From contig NZ_JAAKGV010000001.1 in NCBI RefSeq assembly GCF_011043735.1, forward strand, positions 372,001 to 436,000: DNA of 64,000 bases. The letters run 5' to 3'. The translations under genes and the position numbers were made by a program. Source of the stretch: Methylobacterium sp. DB0501 (GTDB lineage: Bacteria > Pseudomonadota > Alphaproteobacteria > Rhizobiales > Beijerinckiaceae). The first letter of the stretch is position 1; every line of letters starts with the position of its first letter. The notes beneath the pieces are model-generated. The model did not search any database and was not told the DNA's origin. It saw nothing but the letters and a program-made list of their open reading frames with translations. This document shows positions 36,085-44,985 of this stretch, one piece after another.

Positions 36085-37416
36085 ATGCCCCGCCTGCTGC
36101 CGATCCTCGCCCTGTCCGTCGCGCTCGGGGTCCCGCCCTCCCTCGCCCTGGACGCGTCCAGGCCCAGCCCGGGTGGCGAGCGCGATCTCGAGCGGCTCGA
36201 GGTCGGCAGTCCGATCGCGGCGGACCGGGCGAGGCTCGGCAGCCTGATGGTCGGGCGCGGCTGCCTCTCCACCGACGGCGCCTTCGCCACCGACGGGACC
36301 TTGAGCTGGCAGCCGAGCTGCTTCGGGACCTTCATCGCCGGCGGGATCGGCAGCAAGGTCTACCCGACCCGCGGCACCGCGAAGGACGGCGACGGCCATC
36401 CGAGTTCCAACGCCTATGCCTCGCTGCTGGTGCAGTTCCAGGCCGACGGAGCGGTCAAGCGCGAGGTGAACGGGATGTTCATCAACGCGGATATCGTGGG
36501 CGGGGCGGCCTCGGCGGCGGAGCGCGACTCCACCAACACCACCGGGCAGCTGATCTCGCTGCGCCAGCGTCCCGGCCCGAACGGCGAGCGTCCTCCGACC
36601 GCCTGGGGCCACAACATCGACCTCCACATCGCCCCCGGCGCCGGCGACGTTCAGAGTTGGGGCGTCGAATACGACATCAACAACTTCAACAAGGATTGCG
36701 CGCCCGGTTCCGGTTGCCTCTCGGCCGGCATGTTCTTCAACGGGATCAGCGGTCATCCAAATACGGCATGGATCTATTCGGGCGGCGGAACGACGAACAC
36801 CTACAAGGGTACCGTCACCGTCGGCAAGAACATGATCAATTGGGTCTCGGGCGCGAAATTCGTCCCGGCCCTCTACGGCATCCGCCTCAACGGCACCTTC
36901 TACCGCGCCCGCTACGTCAGTCCGACACAGCTCTCCGGCGACGTCGCGATCCCCGACACGGCCGCGCCGGTGGCCTACACGGCCCAGAATGCCATCGTCC
37001 ACAACGGCATCTTTCTCCAGGGCGACAACAACGTCTCGGGCTCGGACTTCATCTCGGCCACCAACGCCTATCACGGCATCAACATCACCGGGCATCACCA
37101 CGTCGCGTTCAACGCGGCCGGCGACAGCGCACCCTACGCCCTGCTGGCGCGCCCGGGGCAGAACCTGTGTCTCGACAGCTTCGACAGTTGCGTGAGCGAC
37201 AACGGCACCGGCCTGGTCTACGGCCGCAAGGGAGCGCGGGTGCTCTACGCCGAACCGCAGCGCACGAGCGTGAGCGGATTCCTCAACTCGCCGCTCGCCA
37301 CCCCGGCCTCGTCCAAGGCCCCGTGCCAGGCCGGCGACTGGGCGCACGACGCCAACTTCGTCTATACATGCGTCGCTGCCAATACCTGGAAGCGCGCCGC
37401 CCTCTCGTCCTGGTGA
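36085..37416 (+). CDS. Secreted protein of unknown function with tail-fibre-like C-terminus
   Basis: 443 residues. It has a signal peptide (LLPILALSVALGVPPSLA), and the body is rich in Gly, Asn, Ser and Thr with repeated beta-type patterns (for example NAIVHNGIFLQGDNNVSGSDF). The last 40 residues contain PCQAGDWAHDANFVYTC...NTWKRAALSSW. That short Cys-x-x-Gly-x-W...Tyr-x-Cys...Trp-x-Arg motif is common at the ends of phage tail-spike and tail-fibre-like proteins. I do not recognise the main domain. It may be a surface beta-helix or domesticated phage structural protein. No other phage gene is nearby. Confidence 0.6.
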   Translation: MPRLLPILALSVALGVPPSLALDASRPSPGGERDLERLEVGSPIAADRARLGSLMVGRGCLSTDGAFATDGTLSWQPSCFGTFIAGGIGSKVYPTRGTAKDGDGHPSSNAYASLLVQFQADGAVKREVNGMFINADIVGGAASAAERDSTNTTGQLISLRQRPGPNGERPPTAWGHNIDLHIAPGAGDVQSWGVEYDINNFNKDCAPGSGCLSAGMFFNGISGHPNTAWIYSGGGTTNTYKGTVTVGKNMINWVSGAKFVPALYGIRLNGTFYRARYVSPTQLSGDVAIPDTAAPVAYTAQNAIVHNGIFLQGDNNVSGSDFISATNAYHGINITGHHHVAFNAAGDSAPYALLARPGQNLCLDSFDSCVSDNGTGLVYGRKGARVLYAEPQRTSVSGFLNSPLATPASSKAPCQAGDWAHDANFVYTCVAANTWKRAALSSW

Positions 37417-37437
37417 GGGGCGGCGCTTGAAGGTGCC

Positions 37438-38967
37438 CTATACCTCGAACGTCACGCCCTGCGCCAGCGGCAGGGTCTTGCCGTAATTGATGGTGTTGGT
37501 GGCCCGCCGCATATAGGCCTTCCAGGAATCCGAGCCCGCCTCGCGGCCGCCGCCGGTCTCCTTCTCGCCGCCGAAGGCGCCGCCGATCTCGGCGCCCGAG
37601 GGGCCGATATTGACGTTGGCGATGCCGCAATCGGAGCCCGACGCCGACAGGAAGGTCTCGGCCTCGGACAGGTCCCGGGTGAAGATCGAGGAGGAGAGGC
37701 CGGCCGCCACCGCGTTCTGGGCGGCGATCGCCTCCTCCAGATCGGTGTAGCGCGTCACGTAGAGGATCGGCGCGAAGGTCTCGCGGCGCATCGGGCCGGC
37801 CTGCTCGGGCATCTCGACGAGGGCCGGGCGGACATAGGCGGCCGCCTCGCCGCGGATGTCGCGCAGGCGCTCGCCGCCATGGACGGTGCCGCCGATCGCC
37901 CGCGCCTCGTCGAGGGCGCGCGCCATGCCGTCGGCGGCGTGGACGTCGATCAGCGGGCCGATCAGGGTGGCGGGATCGCGCGGATCGCCGATCCGCACCG
38001 AGCCGTAGGCCGCCTTCAGGCGCGGCACCAGGGCATCGTAGACCGAGTCGTGCACGAAGAGCCGCCGCAGGGTGGTGCAGCGCTGGCCCGCGGTGCCCAT
38101 CGCCGCGAAGGCGATGGCGCGAAGCGCCAGGTCGAGGTCGGCGGAGGGCGCCACGATGGCGGCGTTGTTGCCGCCGAGCTCCAGGATCGCCCGGGCGAAG
38201 CGGGCGGCGAGCTTCGGCGCCACCTGCCGGCCCATCGCGGTCGAGCCGGTGGCGGAGACGAGCGCGACCCGCTCGTCCTCGACCAGCCGCTCGCCGAGTT
38301 CCCGGCCGCCGATCAGCAGGCCGAGCAGGCCCTCGGGCGCGTCGGCGCCGAAGCGCTTCACCGCCTTCAGGGCCAGCGCGTGGACGGCGAGCGCGGTGAG
38401 CGGGGTCTTCTCCGACGGCTTCCAGATCACCGGATCGCCGCAGACGAGCGCGAGCGCCGCGTTCCACGACCACACCGCCACCGGGAAGTTGAACGCCGTG
38501 ATGACGCCACACACCCCGAGCGGGTGCCAGACCTCCATCATGCGGTGGTCCGGCCGCTCGGTCGCGATGGTGAGCCCGTGCAATTGCCGCGACAGGCCGA
38601 CGGCGAAGTCGCAGATGTCGATCATCTCCTGGACCTCGCCGAGGCCCTCGGACAGGATCTTGCCGGCTTCCAGCGTCACGAGCCGGCCGAGATCGTCCTT
38701 GTGGGCGCGCAGCTCCTCGCCGAGCAGCCGTACCAGCTCGCCGCGGCGCGGGCCCGGCACCCGACGCCAGGCGAGGAAGGCCTGGGCGGCCCCCGCCAGA
38801 ACTGCCTCGGCCTCGTCCGCGCCGGTCTGGCGCAACTCGGCCGCCACGCCGCCATCGACCGGCGAGCGCGCCGGGAGCCCGCCTTCCGCGAAGGCCTGGG
38901 CCGGGACGCCGAGGCGCTCCAGCACCGCCAGGGTGTCGTCGCGGACGGACAGGATGGTCGGGGCCAT
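37438..38967 (-). CDS. ALDH7-type aldehyde dehydrogenase
   Basis: 509 residues. NAD-binding and catalytic landmarks: ITAFNFPVAVWSWN, GDPVIWKPSEKTPLTA, LELGGNNAAIVAP with the general-base Glu, and GTAGQRCTTLRR with the catalytic Cys. The C-terminal signature IANVNIGPSGAEIGGAFGGEKETGGGREAGSDSWK is read across in parts and is typical of the antiquitin group, which oxidises alpha-aminoadipic semialdehyde in lysine breakdown. ATG 38967 has GGAGA about 8 bases upstream. The gene follows asd on the same strand, with a terminator-like hairpin between them. Confidence 0.9.
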   Translation of the reverse strand: MAPTILSVRDDTLAVLERLGVPAQAFAEGGLPARSPVDGGVAAELRQTGADEAEAVLAGAAQAFLAWRRVPGPRRGELVRLLGEELRAHKDDLGRLVTLEAGKILSEGLGEVQEMIDICDFAVGLSRQLHGLTIATERPDHRMMEVWHPLGVCGVITAFNFPVAVWSWNAALALVCGDPVIWKPSEKTPLTALAVHALALKAVKRFGADAPEGLLGLLIGGRELGERLVEDERVALVSATGSTAMGRQVAPKLAARFARAILELGGNNAAIVAPSADLDLALRAIAFAAMGTAGQRCTTLRRLFVHDSVYDALVPRLKAAYGSVRIGDPRDPATLIGPLIDVHAADGMARALDEARAIGGTVHGGERLRDIRGEAAAYVRPALVEMPEQAGPMRRETFAPILYVTRYTDLEEAIAAQNAVAAGLSSSIFTRDLSEAETFLSASGSDCGIANVNIGPSGAEIGGAFGGEKETGGGREAGSDSWKAYMRRATNTINYGKTLPLAQGVTFEV

Positions 38968-38993
38968 GGGACGATCTCCGTGTTGAAGACAGA

Positions 38994-39022
38994 CGGCCCG
39001 CCTCCTTGCGGAAGGCGGGCCG
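38994..39022 (-). terminator. Terminator downstream of asd
   Basis: A 9-bp GC stem (38995-39003 with 39013-39021) with a 9-base loop. On the minus strand it is followed by a T-rich stretch (complement of 38981-38993). It separates asd from the aldehyde dehydrogenase gene. Confidence 0.6.
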
Positions 39023-39075
39023 GGCATGATTTGCGATCTTAAGGGATTCGACCCCGTTTCACAGCAGGAGCGGGC

Positions 39076-40110
39076 TTACGCGGCCTTCCGCTTCGGCTGG
39101 ATCAGCTTGCGGTTGACCAGCACCTCGGCGATCTGGACCGTGTTGAGGGCCGCGCCCTTGCGCAGGTTGTCCGACACGCACCAGAACGACAGGCCGTTCT
39201 CGACCGTGATGTCCTCGCGGATGCGCGAGATGTAGGTGGCGTCCTCGCCCGCCGCCTCGTGCGGGGTGATGTAGCCGCCGGGCTCGCGCTTGTCGTCGAC
39301 CAGGATGCCGGGCGCCGAGCGCAGGATCTGGGTCGCCTCCTCGGCCGAGAGCGGGCGCTCGAACTCGACGTTCACCGCCTCCGCGTGGCCGATGAACACC
39401 GGCACGCGCACGCAGGTCGCCGTCAGCTTGATCTTGGGGTCGAGCATCTTCTTCGTCTCGACCATCATCTTCCACTCTTCCTTGGTGGAGCCGTCCTCCA
39501 TGAAGACGTCGATGTGCGGGATGACGTTGAAGGCGATGCGCTTCGTGAACTTCTGCACCTTGACCTCGCCGGCGGTGAACACCGCGCGGGTCTGGTTGAA
39601 CAGCTCGTCCATCGCGTCCTTGCCGGCGCCGGAGACCGACTGGTAGGTCGCGACGACGACGCGCTTGATGGTGGCGGCCTCGTGCAGGGGCTTCAGGGCC
39701 ACGACGAGCTGCGCGGTCGAGCAGTTCGGGTTGGCGATGATGTTCTTCTTGGTGAAGCCCACCACGGCGTCGGCATTCACCTCTGGCACGATCAGCGGCA
39801 CGTCGGAATCGTAGCGGAAGGCCGACGAGTTATCGATGACGACGCAGCCCTGCTGGCCGATGCGGGGCGACCACTCCTTCGAGGTCTCGCCGCCGGCCGA
39901 CATCAGGCAGATGTCGGTGTCGGAGAAGTCGTACTGGTCGAGGGCCTGGACCTTCAGCGTCTTGTCGCCGAAGGAGACCTCCTGGCCCAGGCTGCGGCGG
40001 GAGGCGAGCGCCACCACGGTGTCGGCCGGGAAGGCGCGCTCGGCCAGGATGTCGAGCATCTCGCGGCCCACATTGCCGGTGGCTCCGACGACGGCAACCT
40101 TGTAACCCAT
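39076..40110 (-). CDS. asd: Aspartate-semialdehyde dehydrogenase
   Basis: 344 residues, normal length. NADP-binding VVGATGNVGREML (8-20), catalytic Cys130 in ANPNCSTAQLV, QSVSGAGKDAMDELF, and the substrate-binding block VRVPVFIGHAEAVNVEF. It reduces aspartyl phosphate to aspartate semialdehyde for lysine, diaminopimelate, methionine and threonine synthesis. It is preceded by a 426-base noncoding stretch that should hold its promoter and is followed by a hairpin terminator. Confidence 0.96.
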   Translation of the reverse strand: MGYKVAVVGATGNVGREMLDILAERAFPADTVVALASRRSLGQEVSFGDKTLKVQALDQYDFSDTDICLMSAGGETSKEWSPRIGQQGCVVIDNSSAFRYDSDVPLIVPEVNADAVVGFTKKNIIANPNCSTAQLVVALKPLHEAATIKRVVVATYQSVSGAGKDAMDELFNQTRAVFTAGEVKVQKFTKRIAFNVIPHIDVFMEDGSTKEEWKMMVETKKMLDPKIKLTATCVRVPVFIGHAEAVNVEFERPLSAEEATQILRSAPGILVDDKREPGGYITPHEAAGEDATYISRIREDITVENGLSFWCVSDNLRKGAALNTVQIAEVLVNRKLIQPKRKAA

Positions 40111-40536
40111 CTCAATCGCTCCAGTTCGGATGACTTCCTCCCCGGACGATCTCAGGCGGGCTCATGGAGCCCGGCCTCCGTCCGCCACGGACGGGGAGGG
40201 ATCCGAGGACGACGCGAGGCTTCAGCCGGCGGCGGTCATCGCCGTCGTGGCTTTGCGTTTCGTCGTGGTCGACACAGGCCGCATGGCGCGGTCAGTCCTC
40301 GGAAATGGCGACACCCGAGATGGGGTGCGCGAGCGCGGGAAGCAACAGCCGGAACGCCCCCGCCTGTCAAGGGGTGGAACCGGGCGCCGGCAACAGATTT
40401 CCCGCGACGTCACTGTTAGGGTCTCGTTGACTCTGCGGCCGGTCGGCCGGGGACAAGTCGGGGCGGGTCAACGAAATCGCTAAAATGCGAGGGGATCCTG
40501 GTTTCGCGAACACGCGCAACCGTAAGGAGCGATCCC
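40111..40536. other. Divergent intergenic region upstream of asd
   Basis: 426 bases with no convincing gene. The only structures I see are a small inverted repeat (40425-40431 with 40467-40473) and a TTGACT hexamer overlapping its left arm, which could be part of a promoter for the rightward gene. No T-box, riboswitch or leader peptide is recognisable, although asd genes are sometimes controlled by a lysine riboswitch. Confidence 0.4.
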
Positions 40537-41433
40537 GTGCGGCAGAGGCCGGACTTCGACGACGCCGCCCTGGCGCGGGCGGCCCAAGCCCTCTCGCAAG
40601 ACATCGGTCCCGTCGAGCCGCTGCTGCCGCGGCCGTTGCCGCGCGCGGCCCCGCGCGCCTGCCGGGGCCGGCGGGCTGCCGGCCGGACCGTCGGTGCCGC
40701 GGCGGTGATCGCGCTGCTCAGCGTGCTCGCCAGCGAACGGCGCCAGGCCGACGGAACGCCTGCCGATCCGCCTCTCGCCGATCGGGGCGCCTTCGTGCCG
40801 CGCTACGCCGCCCCCGCGGTGGCGCCCCCGGTCTGGAGCGACGCCGCGCCCGACCGCTACCGCCTCGGCGAGGCGACCGGCAGCGCCCGGATCCAGGCCG
40901 GCGGACTGCGCGAGGACACCCTGACCATCGGCGCCTTCGGCGTGCAGGAGGCGCCGTACCTGCGCCTCGTCGCCGCCGAGACGGCGGAGCCGGACGGGGA
41001 GGGGAGCCTGTTCGTCACCCTGGCGCGCCGGGCCGCCGAGGCCGGCGGCCTCTCGGTGGCGCGCACCGGCGAGCGCGCCCGGCTGGCGACGCGGTTCGGG
41101 GCGCTCGACACCGTCGACGCGACCCTCTCCGACCCCGAGGGGCGGCGCGCCTGCACGGCGTTCCGCCTCGGCGCGGCCCTGCGGCTCGAAGGCTGGCTGT
41201 GCGCGCCGCTGGGGCAGCTGCCCGAGCCGCAATCGGTCGCCTGCACGGTCGAGCGGCTGGGTGCCCTGCCGGGGGCCGCTCCGTCTCCGGCGGTGGCCGA
41301 GATGCTGGCGCAACCGCGATCGGCCGCCTGCCCGCCCGAGGAGCCCGCCACCACCGCGGCCCTGCCGACGCCCCGCAAGGCGGTTCGAAAGAATGCGGCG
41401 AGAGTGCGGCATTCGCGACCAGCTTCGCCGTGA
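40537..41433 (+). CDS. Membrane-anchored protein of unknown function
   Basis: 298 residues from GTG 40537, with AAGGAG eight bases upstream. An Arg/Pro-rich cytoplasmic N-terminus of about 50 residues precedes one hydrophobic segment (TVGAAAVIALLSVLA). A periplasmic domain with patterned strands follows (LRLVAAETAEPDGEGSLFVTLARRA), with three cysteines toward the end (ACTAFRLG, WLCAPLG, SVACTVERLG). The C-terminus is basic. I do not recognise the family. It is followed after 98 bases by another small secreted protein. Confidence 0.65.
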   Translation: MRQRPDFDDAALARAAQALSQDIGPVEPLLPRPLPRAAPRACRGRRAAGRTVGAAAVIALLSVLASERRQADGTPADPPLADRGAFVPRYAAPAVAPPVWSDAAPDRYRLGEATGSARIQAGGLREDTLTIGAFGVQEAPYLRLVAAETAEPDGEGSLFVTLARRAAEAGGLSVARTGERARLATRFGALDTVDATLSDPEGRRACTAFRLGAALRLEGWLCAPLGQLPEPQSVACTVERLGALPGAAPSPAVAEMLAQPRSAACPPEEPATTAALPTPRKAVRKNAARVRHSRPASP

Positions 41434-41531
41434 ACGGGAACCTCGGCCGCGCTCGCACGTCTCTTTCCACAAAGGCGTCGTTTCTTAACGAGTGCGGCGC
41501 TACCCCTGGCGACGTTCATCAAAGGTGCGTC

Positions 41532-41945
41532 ATGCGCTTCCAGACTCTCGCCCTGACCGGGCTTCTCTCCCTCGCGGCCCTGGGCGCCGGCACCGCAGCC
41601 TCCGAGGCGCAGGACAGCTACGTCATCCGCAGCTACCGGGACGGCCAGGGCCTCGCGATCCGGGTGCGTCCGCGCAGCTGGCTCGATGCCGGAAACGTGG
41701 TCGAGGCCAATTCGGGCGCGGTGAGCAACCCGGCCACCAACCCGCACTTCATCACCGCCTCCTACCTGAATTCGCCGCCCTACATCGCCAACCGCGAGCG
41801 CTTCGGCGGCGCCGGCATCCTGCCCGATCCGATCACCAACGGCCCGTTCATCGGCGCCCGCCGCAGCGCCGTCACGGTGGATCTCTCGGCGATCGACTAC
41901 CTCGACCCGACCTCGCCGCTGTCGCGGGCGCGTTACGGGTACTGA
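41532..41945 (+). CDS. Small secreted protein of unknown function
   Basis: 137 residues. It has a signal peptide MRFQTLALTGLLSLAALGAG, then a mature part with VIRSYRDGQGLAIRVRPRSWLDAGN and FITASYLNSPPYIANRERFGG. No catalytic motif and no cysteine appear in the mature part. AAAGG is just upstream of the ATG, and a clear terminator follows at 41973-42000, so it is probably its own transcription unit. Likely a periplasmic protein; function unknown. Confidence 0.75.
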   Translation: MRFQTLALTGLLSLAALGAGTAASEAQDSYVIRSYRDGQGLAIRVRPRSWLDAGNVVEANSGAVSNPATNPHFITASYLNSPPYIANRERFGGAGILPDPITNGPFIGARRSAVTVDLSAIDYLDPTSPLSRARYGY

Positions 41946-41972
41946 TCCGCGACGCATCGACGGATTGTGCGA

Positions 41973-42000
41973 CGGGCCCCGAGAGGGGCCCGTTTCGTTT
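41973..42000 (+). terminator. Rho-independent terminator
   Basis: An 8-bp all-GC stem (41973-41980 with 41985-41992), GAGA tetraloop, followed by TTTCGTTT. It ends the unit of the small secreted protein. Confidence 0.85.
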
Positions 42001-42035
42001 GGAAGGTGTCTCTCGACCGAGCTGGCACCCTCCAT

Positions 42036-42177
42036 CGTCATCCCGGGGCCGCGCAGCGGAGCCCGGGATCCATAACCGCCGACGATGCAGGAGGAGGTGG
42101 CCAGTGCTCTGCTTCGCTCGGCACCGTTAGCGGGTATGGATCCCGGGTTCTCGCCTGCGGCGCGCCCCGGGATGACG
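42036..42177. repeat. Intergenic palindrome, family B
   Basis: The outer arms contain CGTCATCCCGGGG (42036-42048) and its exact complement (42165-42177). Further inside, CCCGGGATCCAT (42062-42073 region) mirrors ATGGATCCCGGG (42136-42147 region). The same two blocks, in the same order and spacing, occur at 55014-55155. It lies between the small secreted protein gene and the LOG gene. Likely a dispersed non-autonomous element of about 140 bases. Confidence 0.8.
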
Positions 42178-42218
42178 CCGAGGGTTGTCGATGCGGACTG
42201 TCATTCGACGTTCCGCCC

Positions 42219-42797
42219 CTACCGCTCCTCCGCCTTCACCCACTTGATCACCCGCGGCGGCTCGTAGGCCCGGATCCGCGCGACGAGGTCCGCCGGCTCG
42301 GTGCCGACGATCAGCATCGCCCGGTGCGGCTCGCGCACGAAGCCCTCGGCGACCACGGAATCGAGGAAGCCCAGGAGCCCGTCGAAGAAGCCGCCGGCAT
42401 TGAACACCGCCAGCGGCTTCCGGTGGTAGCCGAGCTGGGCCCAGGTCCAGACCTCGAACATCTCCTCGAAGGTGCCGAGGCCCCCGGGAAGAGCCACGAA
42501 CCCCTCGGCGAGGTCGGCCATCAGCGCCTTGCGCTCGTGCATCGAGGCGACGACGCGCAGGTCGGTCAGGCCGAGATGCGCGGTCTCCTTCTCGACGAGG
42601 GCCTGGGGAATGATGCCGGTCACCCGGCCGCCCGCCGACAGCACGCCGTCGGCGACCGCGCCCATCAGCCCGACCTTGCCGCCACCATAGACCAGCTCGA
42701 TCCCGGCCTCGGCGAAGTGGCGCCCGAGCGCGGTCGCCGCCTCGCGGTAGAGCGGGCGGGCCCCGTCGCTGGAGCCGCAGAACACACACAGGCGCAT
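42219..42797 (-). CDS. LOG-family nucleoside 5'-monophosphate phosphoribohydrolase
   Basis: 192 residues. Lysine-decarboxylase-like Rossmann fold: VCVFCGSS-type start ([12 protein letters not shown]), [13 protein letters not shown] (34-46), and the signature [11 protein letters not shown] (102-112). LOG enzymes release free cytokinin bases from cytokinin ribotides, and bacterial relatives also act on ordinary purine nucleotides. It sits 17 bases after leuB on the same strand. In a plant-associated methylotroph a cytokinin role is plausible (inference); despite old annotations it is not a lysine decarboxylase. Confidence 0.9.
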   Translation of the reverse strand: MRLCVFCGSSDGARPLYREAATALGRHFAEAGIELVYGGGKVGLMGAVADGVLSAGGRVTGIIPQALVEKETAHLGLTDLRVVASMHERKALMADLAEGFVALPGGLGTFEEMFEVWTWAQLGYHRKPLAVFNAGGFFDGLLGFLDSVVAEGFVREPHRAMLIVGTEPADLVARIRAYEPPRVIKWVKAEER

Positions 42798-42814
42798 GGT
42801 CGTCCCTTTCCCGA

Positions 42815-43921
42815 TCAGCCGGCTTGCGCCTGCAGCTCGCGCACGATGGCATCGCCCATCTCGGCCGTGCCGACCGCGTTGGTACCCGGCCCGGCGATGT
42901 CGCGGGTGCGGGTGCCGGCGGCGAGCGTGCGGGTGATGGCGGTCTCGAGCTGGTCCGCCGCCTCCAGGAGGCCGAAGGAGTAGCGGAGCGCCATCGCCAG
43001 CGAACCGATCATGGCGATCGGGTTGGCGAGATTCTGGCCGGCGATGTCGGGAGCCGAGCCGTGGACCGGCTCGTAGAGGGCGCGCCGGGTGCCGTTCTCG
43101 ACCGCGCCCAGCGAAGCCGAGGGCAGCATTCCGAGGGAGCCCGTCAGCATCGCGGCCACATCCGACAGGATGTCGCCGAACAGGTTGTCGGTGACGAGCA
43201 CGTCGTACTGCTTGGGATTGCGCACCAGCTGCATGGCGCAGTTGTCGGCCAGCACGTGCTCCAGGCCGACATCGGAATACTGCTCGGCATGGAGCCGGGT
43301 GACCGTCTCCTTCCACAGCACGCCGGTCTTCATCACGTTGTGCTTCTCGGCCGAGGCGACCTTGTTGCGGCGCTTGCGGGCGAGGTCGAAGGCCACCGCC
43401 GCGATCCGCTCGATCTCACCGGTGGTGTAGATCTGGGTGTCGACCGCGCGCTTCTGGCCGTCTTCCAGCGTCACGATCTCCTTCGGCTCACCGAAATAGA
43501 CGCCGCCGGTCAACTCGCGCACGATGACGATGTCGAGTCCCTCGACCAGCTCGCGCTTGAGCGCCGAGGCCTCGGCCAAAGCCGGGTAGCAGATCGCCGG
43601 GCGCAGGTTGGCGAACAGGCCGAGATCCTTGCGCAGGCGCAAGAGGCCCGCCTCGGGGCGCTTGGCATACGGCACGCCGGCCCATTTCGGCCCGCCGACG
43701 GCGCCGAACAGCACCGCGTCGGCGGCCTTGGCCCGGTCCATCGCGGCTTCGGAGAGCGGGACGCCGTGGGCGTCGATCGCCGCGCCGCCGACGAGGTCGG
43801 TCTCGGTCTCGAAGCGGGCGATGCCGGCGCGGGTGAACCAAGACAGAACCTTGGAGACCTCTTGCGCCACCTCGGGGCCGATGCCGTCGCCGGGCAGGAG
43901 CAGGATCTTGTGTGTGGCCAT
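42815..43921 (-). CDS. leuB: 3-isopropylmalate dehydrogenase
   Basis: 368 residues, standard length. [15 protein letters not shown] at the N-terminus, substrate block [27 protein letters not shown] with the catalytic Tyr, [20 protein letters not shown] with metal-binding Asp residues, and [18 protein letters not shown] for NAD. It catalyses the oxidative decarboxylation step in leucine synthesis. The following gene on the strand is the LOG hydrolase. A hairpin upstream (43949-43971) separates it from ispA. Confidence 0.97.
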   Translation of the reverse strand: MATHKILLLPGDGIGPEVAQEVSKVLSWFTRAGIARFETETDLVGGAAIDAHGVPLSEAAMDRAKAADAVLFGAVGGPKWAGVPYAKRPEAGLLRLRKDLGLFANLRPAICYPALAEASALKRELVEGLDIVIVRELTGGVYFGEPKEIVTLEDGQKRAVDTQIYTTGEIERIAAVAFDLARKRRNKVASAEKHNVMKTGVLWKETVTRLHAEQYSDVGLEHVLADNCAMQLVRNPKQYDVLVTDNLFGDILSDVAAMLTGSLGMLPSASLGAVENGTRRALYEPVHGSAPDIAGQNLANPIAMIGSLAMALRYSFGLLEAADQLETAITRTLAAGTRTRDIAGPGTNAVGTAEMGDAIVRELQAQAG

Positions 43922-43948
43922 GGCGTGACCTTCTCGAAAAGGGGAGGG

Positions 43949-43971
43949 GGCGGAGGAACGGTCCCTCCGCC
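43949..43971 (-). terminator. Terminator after ispA
   Basis: An 8-bp stem (43949-43956 with 43964-43971) and 7-base loop, 17 bases past the ispA stop. On the minus strand it is followed by a C-rich stretch and then TTTT, so it may be a modest intrinsic terminator. Confidence 0.5.
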
Positions 43972-43988
43972 GGGAGTTCGGGGGCGGT

Positions 43989-44930
43989 TTACGACTTGCG
44001 CGCGACGGTGAAGCGGGCGGCCTCGCAGAGCGTCGCGGCGGCCTCGCCCCAGGGCTTCAGGGCGCTCTCGCACTCGCCCACGAGGCGCTCGCATTCGGCG
44101 CGGGCGCCGTCGAGGCCGAGGCGGTCGACGAGGGTGGCCTTGCCGGCCTCCTTGTCCTTGCCGGTGCGCTTGCCCATCGCCTCCGAGGAGGCCTCGCGGT
44201 CGAGGATGTCGTCGGCGACCTGGAACGCCTGGCCCAGCGCCCGGCCATAGGCCAGGAGCGCCCGGCGCTCGTCCGGGGAGGCGCCGCCGACGAGCGCCCC
44301 GGCATCGACCGAGAAGGCCAGGATGGCGCCGGTCTTCATCGCCTGAAGCTGGAGCGTGGCGTCGACGTCGAGGTTGGCCGGGCCGAAGCGCCCCTCCGCC
44401 CCGAGATCGAGGAGCTGGCCGCCGACCATGCCGCCGAGGCCCGAGGCGCGGGCGAGGCCCAGCACCAGCTCGGAGCGGATCAGCGGGTCGGCCTGCCAGG
44501 CCGGATCGGCGACGATCTCGAAGGCGAGGGTCTGGAGGGCGTCGCCGACCAGGATGGCGGTCGCCTCGTCGTACTTCTTGTGCACGGTCGGCTGGCCGCG
44601 GCGCAGGTCGTCGTCGTCCATCGCCGGCAGGTCGTCGTGGACGAGCGAGTAGCAATGGACCAGCTCGACGCCGGCGCCGGCCGCCATGGCCCCCTCGAAC
44701 GGGCCGCCGAGCATCCGGGCGGTCTCGATGGCGAGGAACGGGCGCAGGCGCTTGCCGCCGTTGAGCACCGCGTGGCGCATCGCCTCCATCAGCCGGGGCG
44801 GCCGGGCGATCTCGCCGGCCTGCACCGCGTCGCCGAGGCGCTCGGCGAGGAAGCCTTCGACGCTCTTGGCGACGGCCGAGAGCCGCGCCGTGAAATCGCC
44901 TGCCTGCGGGTATCCTGTGGTGCCGGCCAT
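43989..44930 (-). CDS. ispA: Short-chain polyprenyl (farnesyl/geranyl) diphosphate synthase
   Basis: 313 residues. Motifs GGKRLRPFL (58-66), first Asp-rich motif [15 protein letters not shown] (from about 98), [10 protein letters not shown], and second Asp-rich motif QVADDILD (237-244). It condenses IPP with allylic diphosphates, supplying precursors of hopanoids, carotenoids and undecaprenol. ATG 44930 with AGGAAAA upstream is preferred to the 19-codon extension starting at 44987. Its start region faces the divergent mtgA gene closely, so promoters of the two must be packed or overlap. Confidence 0.93.
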   Translation of the reverse strand: MAGTTGYPQAGDFTARLSAVAKSVEGFLAERLGDAVQAGEIARPPRLMEAMRHAVLNGGKRLRPFLAIETARMLGGPFEGAMAAGAGVELVHCYSLVHDDLPAMDDDDLRRGQPTVHKKYDEATAILVGDALQTLAFEIVADPAWQADPLIRSELVLGLARASGLGGMVGGQLLDLGAEGRFGPANLDVDATLQLQAMKTGAILAFSVDAGALVGGASPDERRALLAYGRALGQAFQVADDILDREASSEAMGKRTGKDKEAGKATLVDRLGLDGARAECERLVGECESALKPWGEAAATLCEAARFTVARKS

Positions 44931-44985
44931 CGTTTTTTCCTGGGGACGGCCCGGCGTCGTGTCCTGCGGGGCCCGCGTTGACGTC

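Noticed and set aside
40111..40536. Lysine riboswitch upstream of asd
   Set aside because: No recognisable multi-helix core; lysine riboswitches are in any case mainly known from Firmicutes and Gammaproteobacteria.
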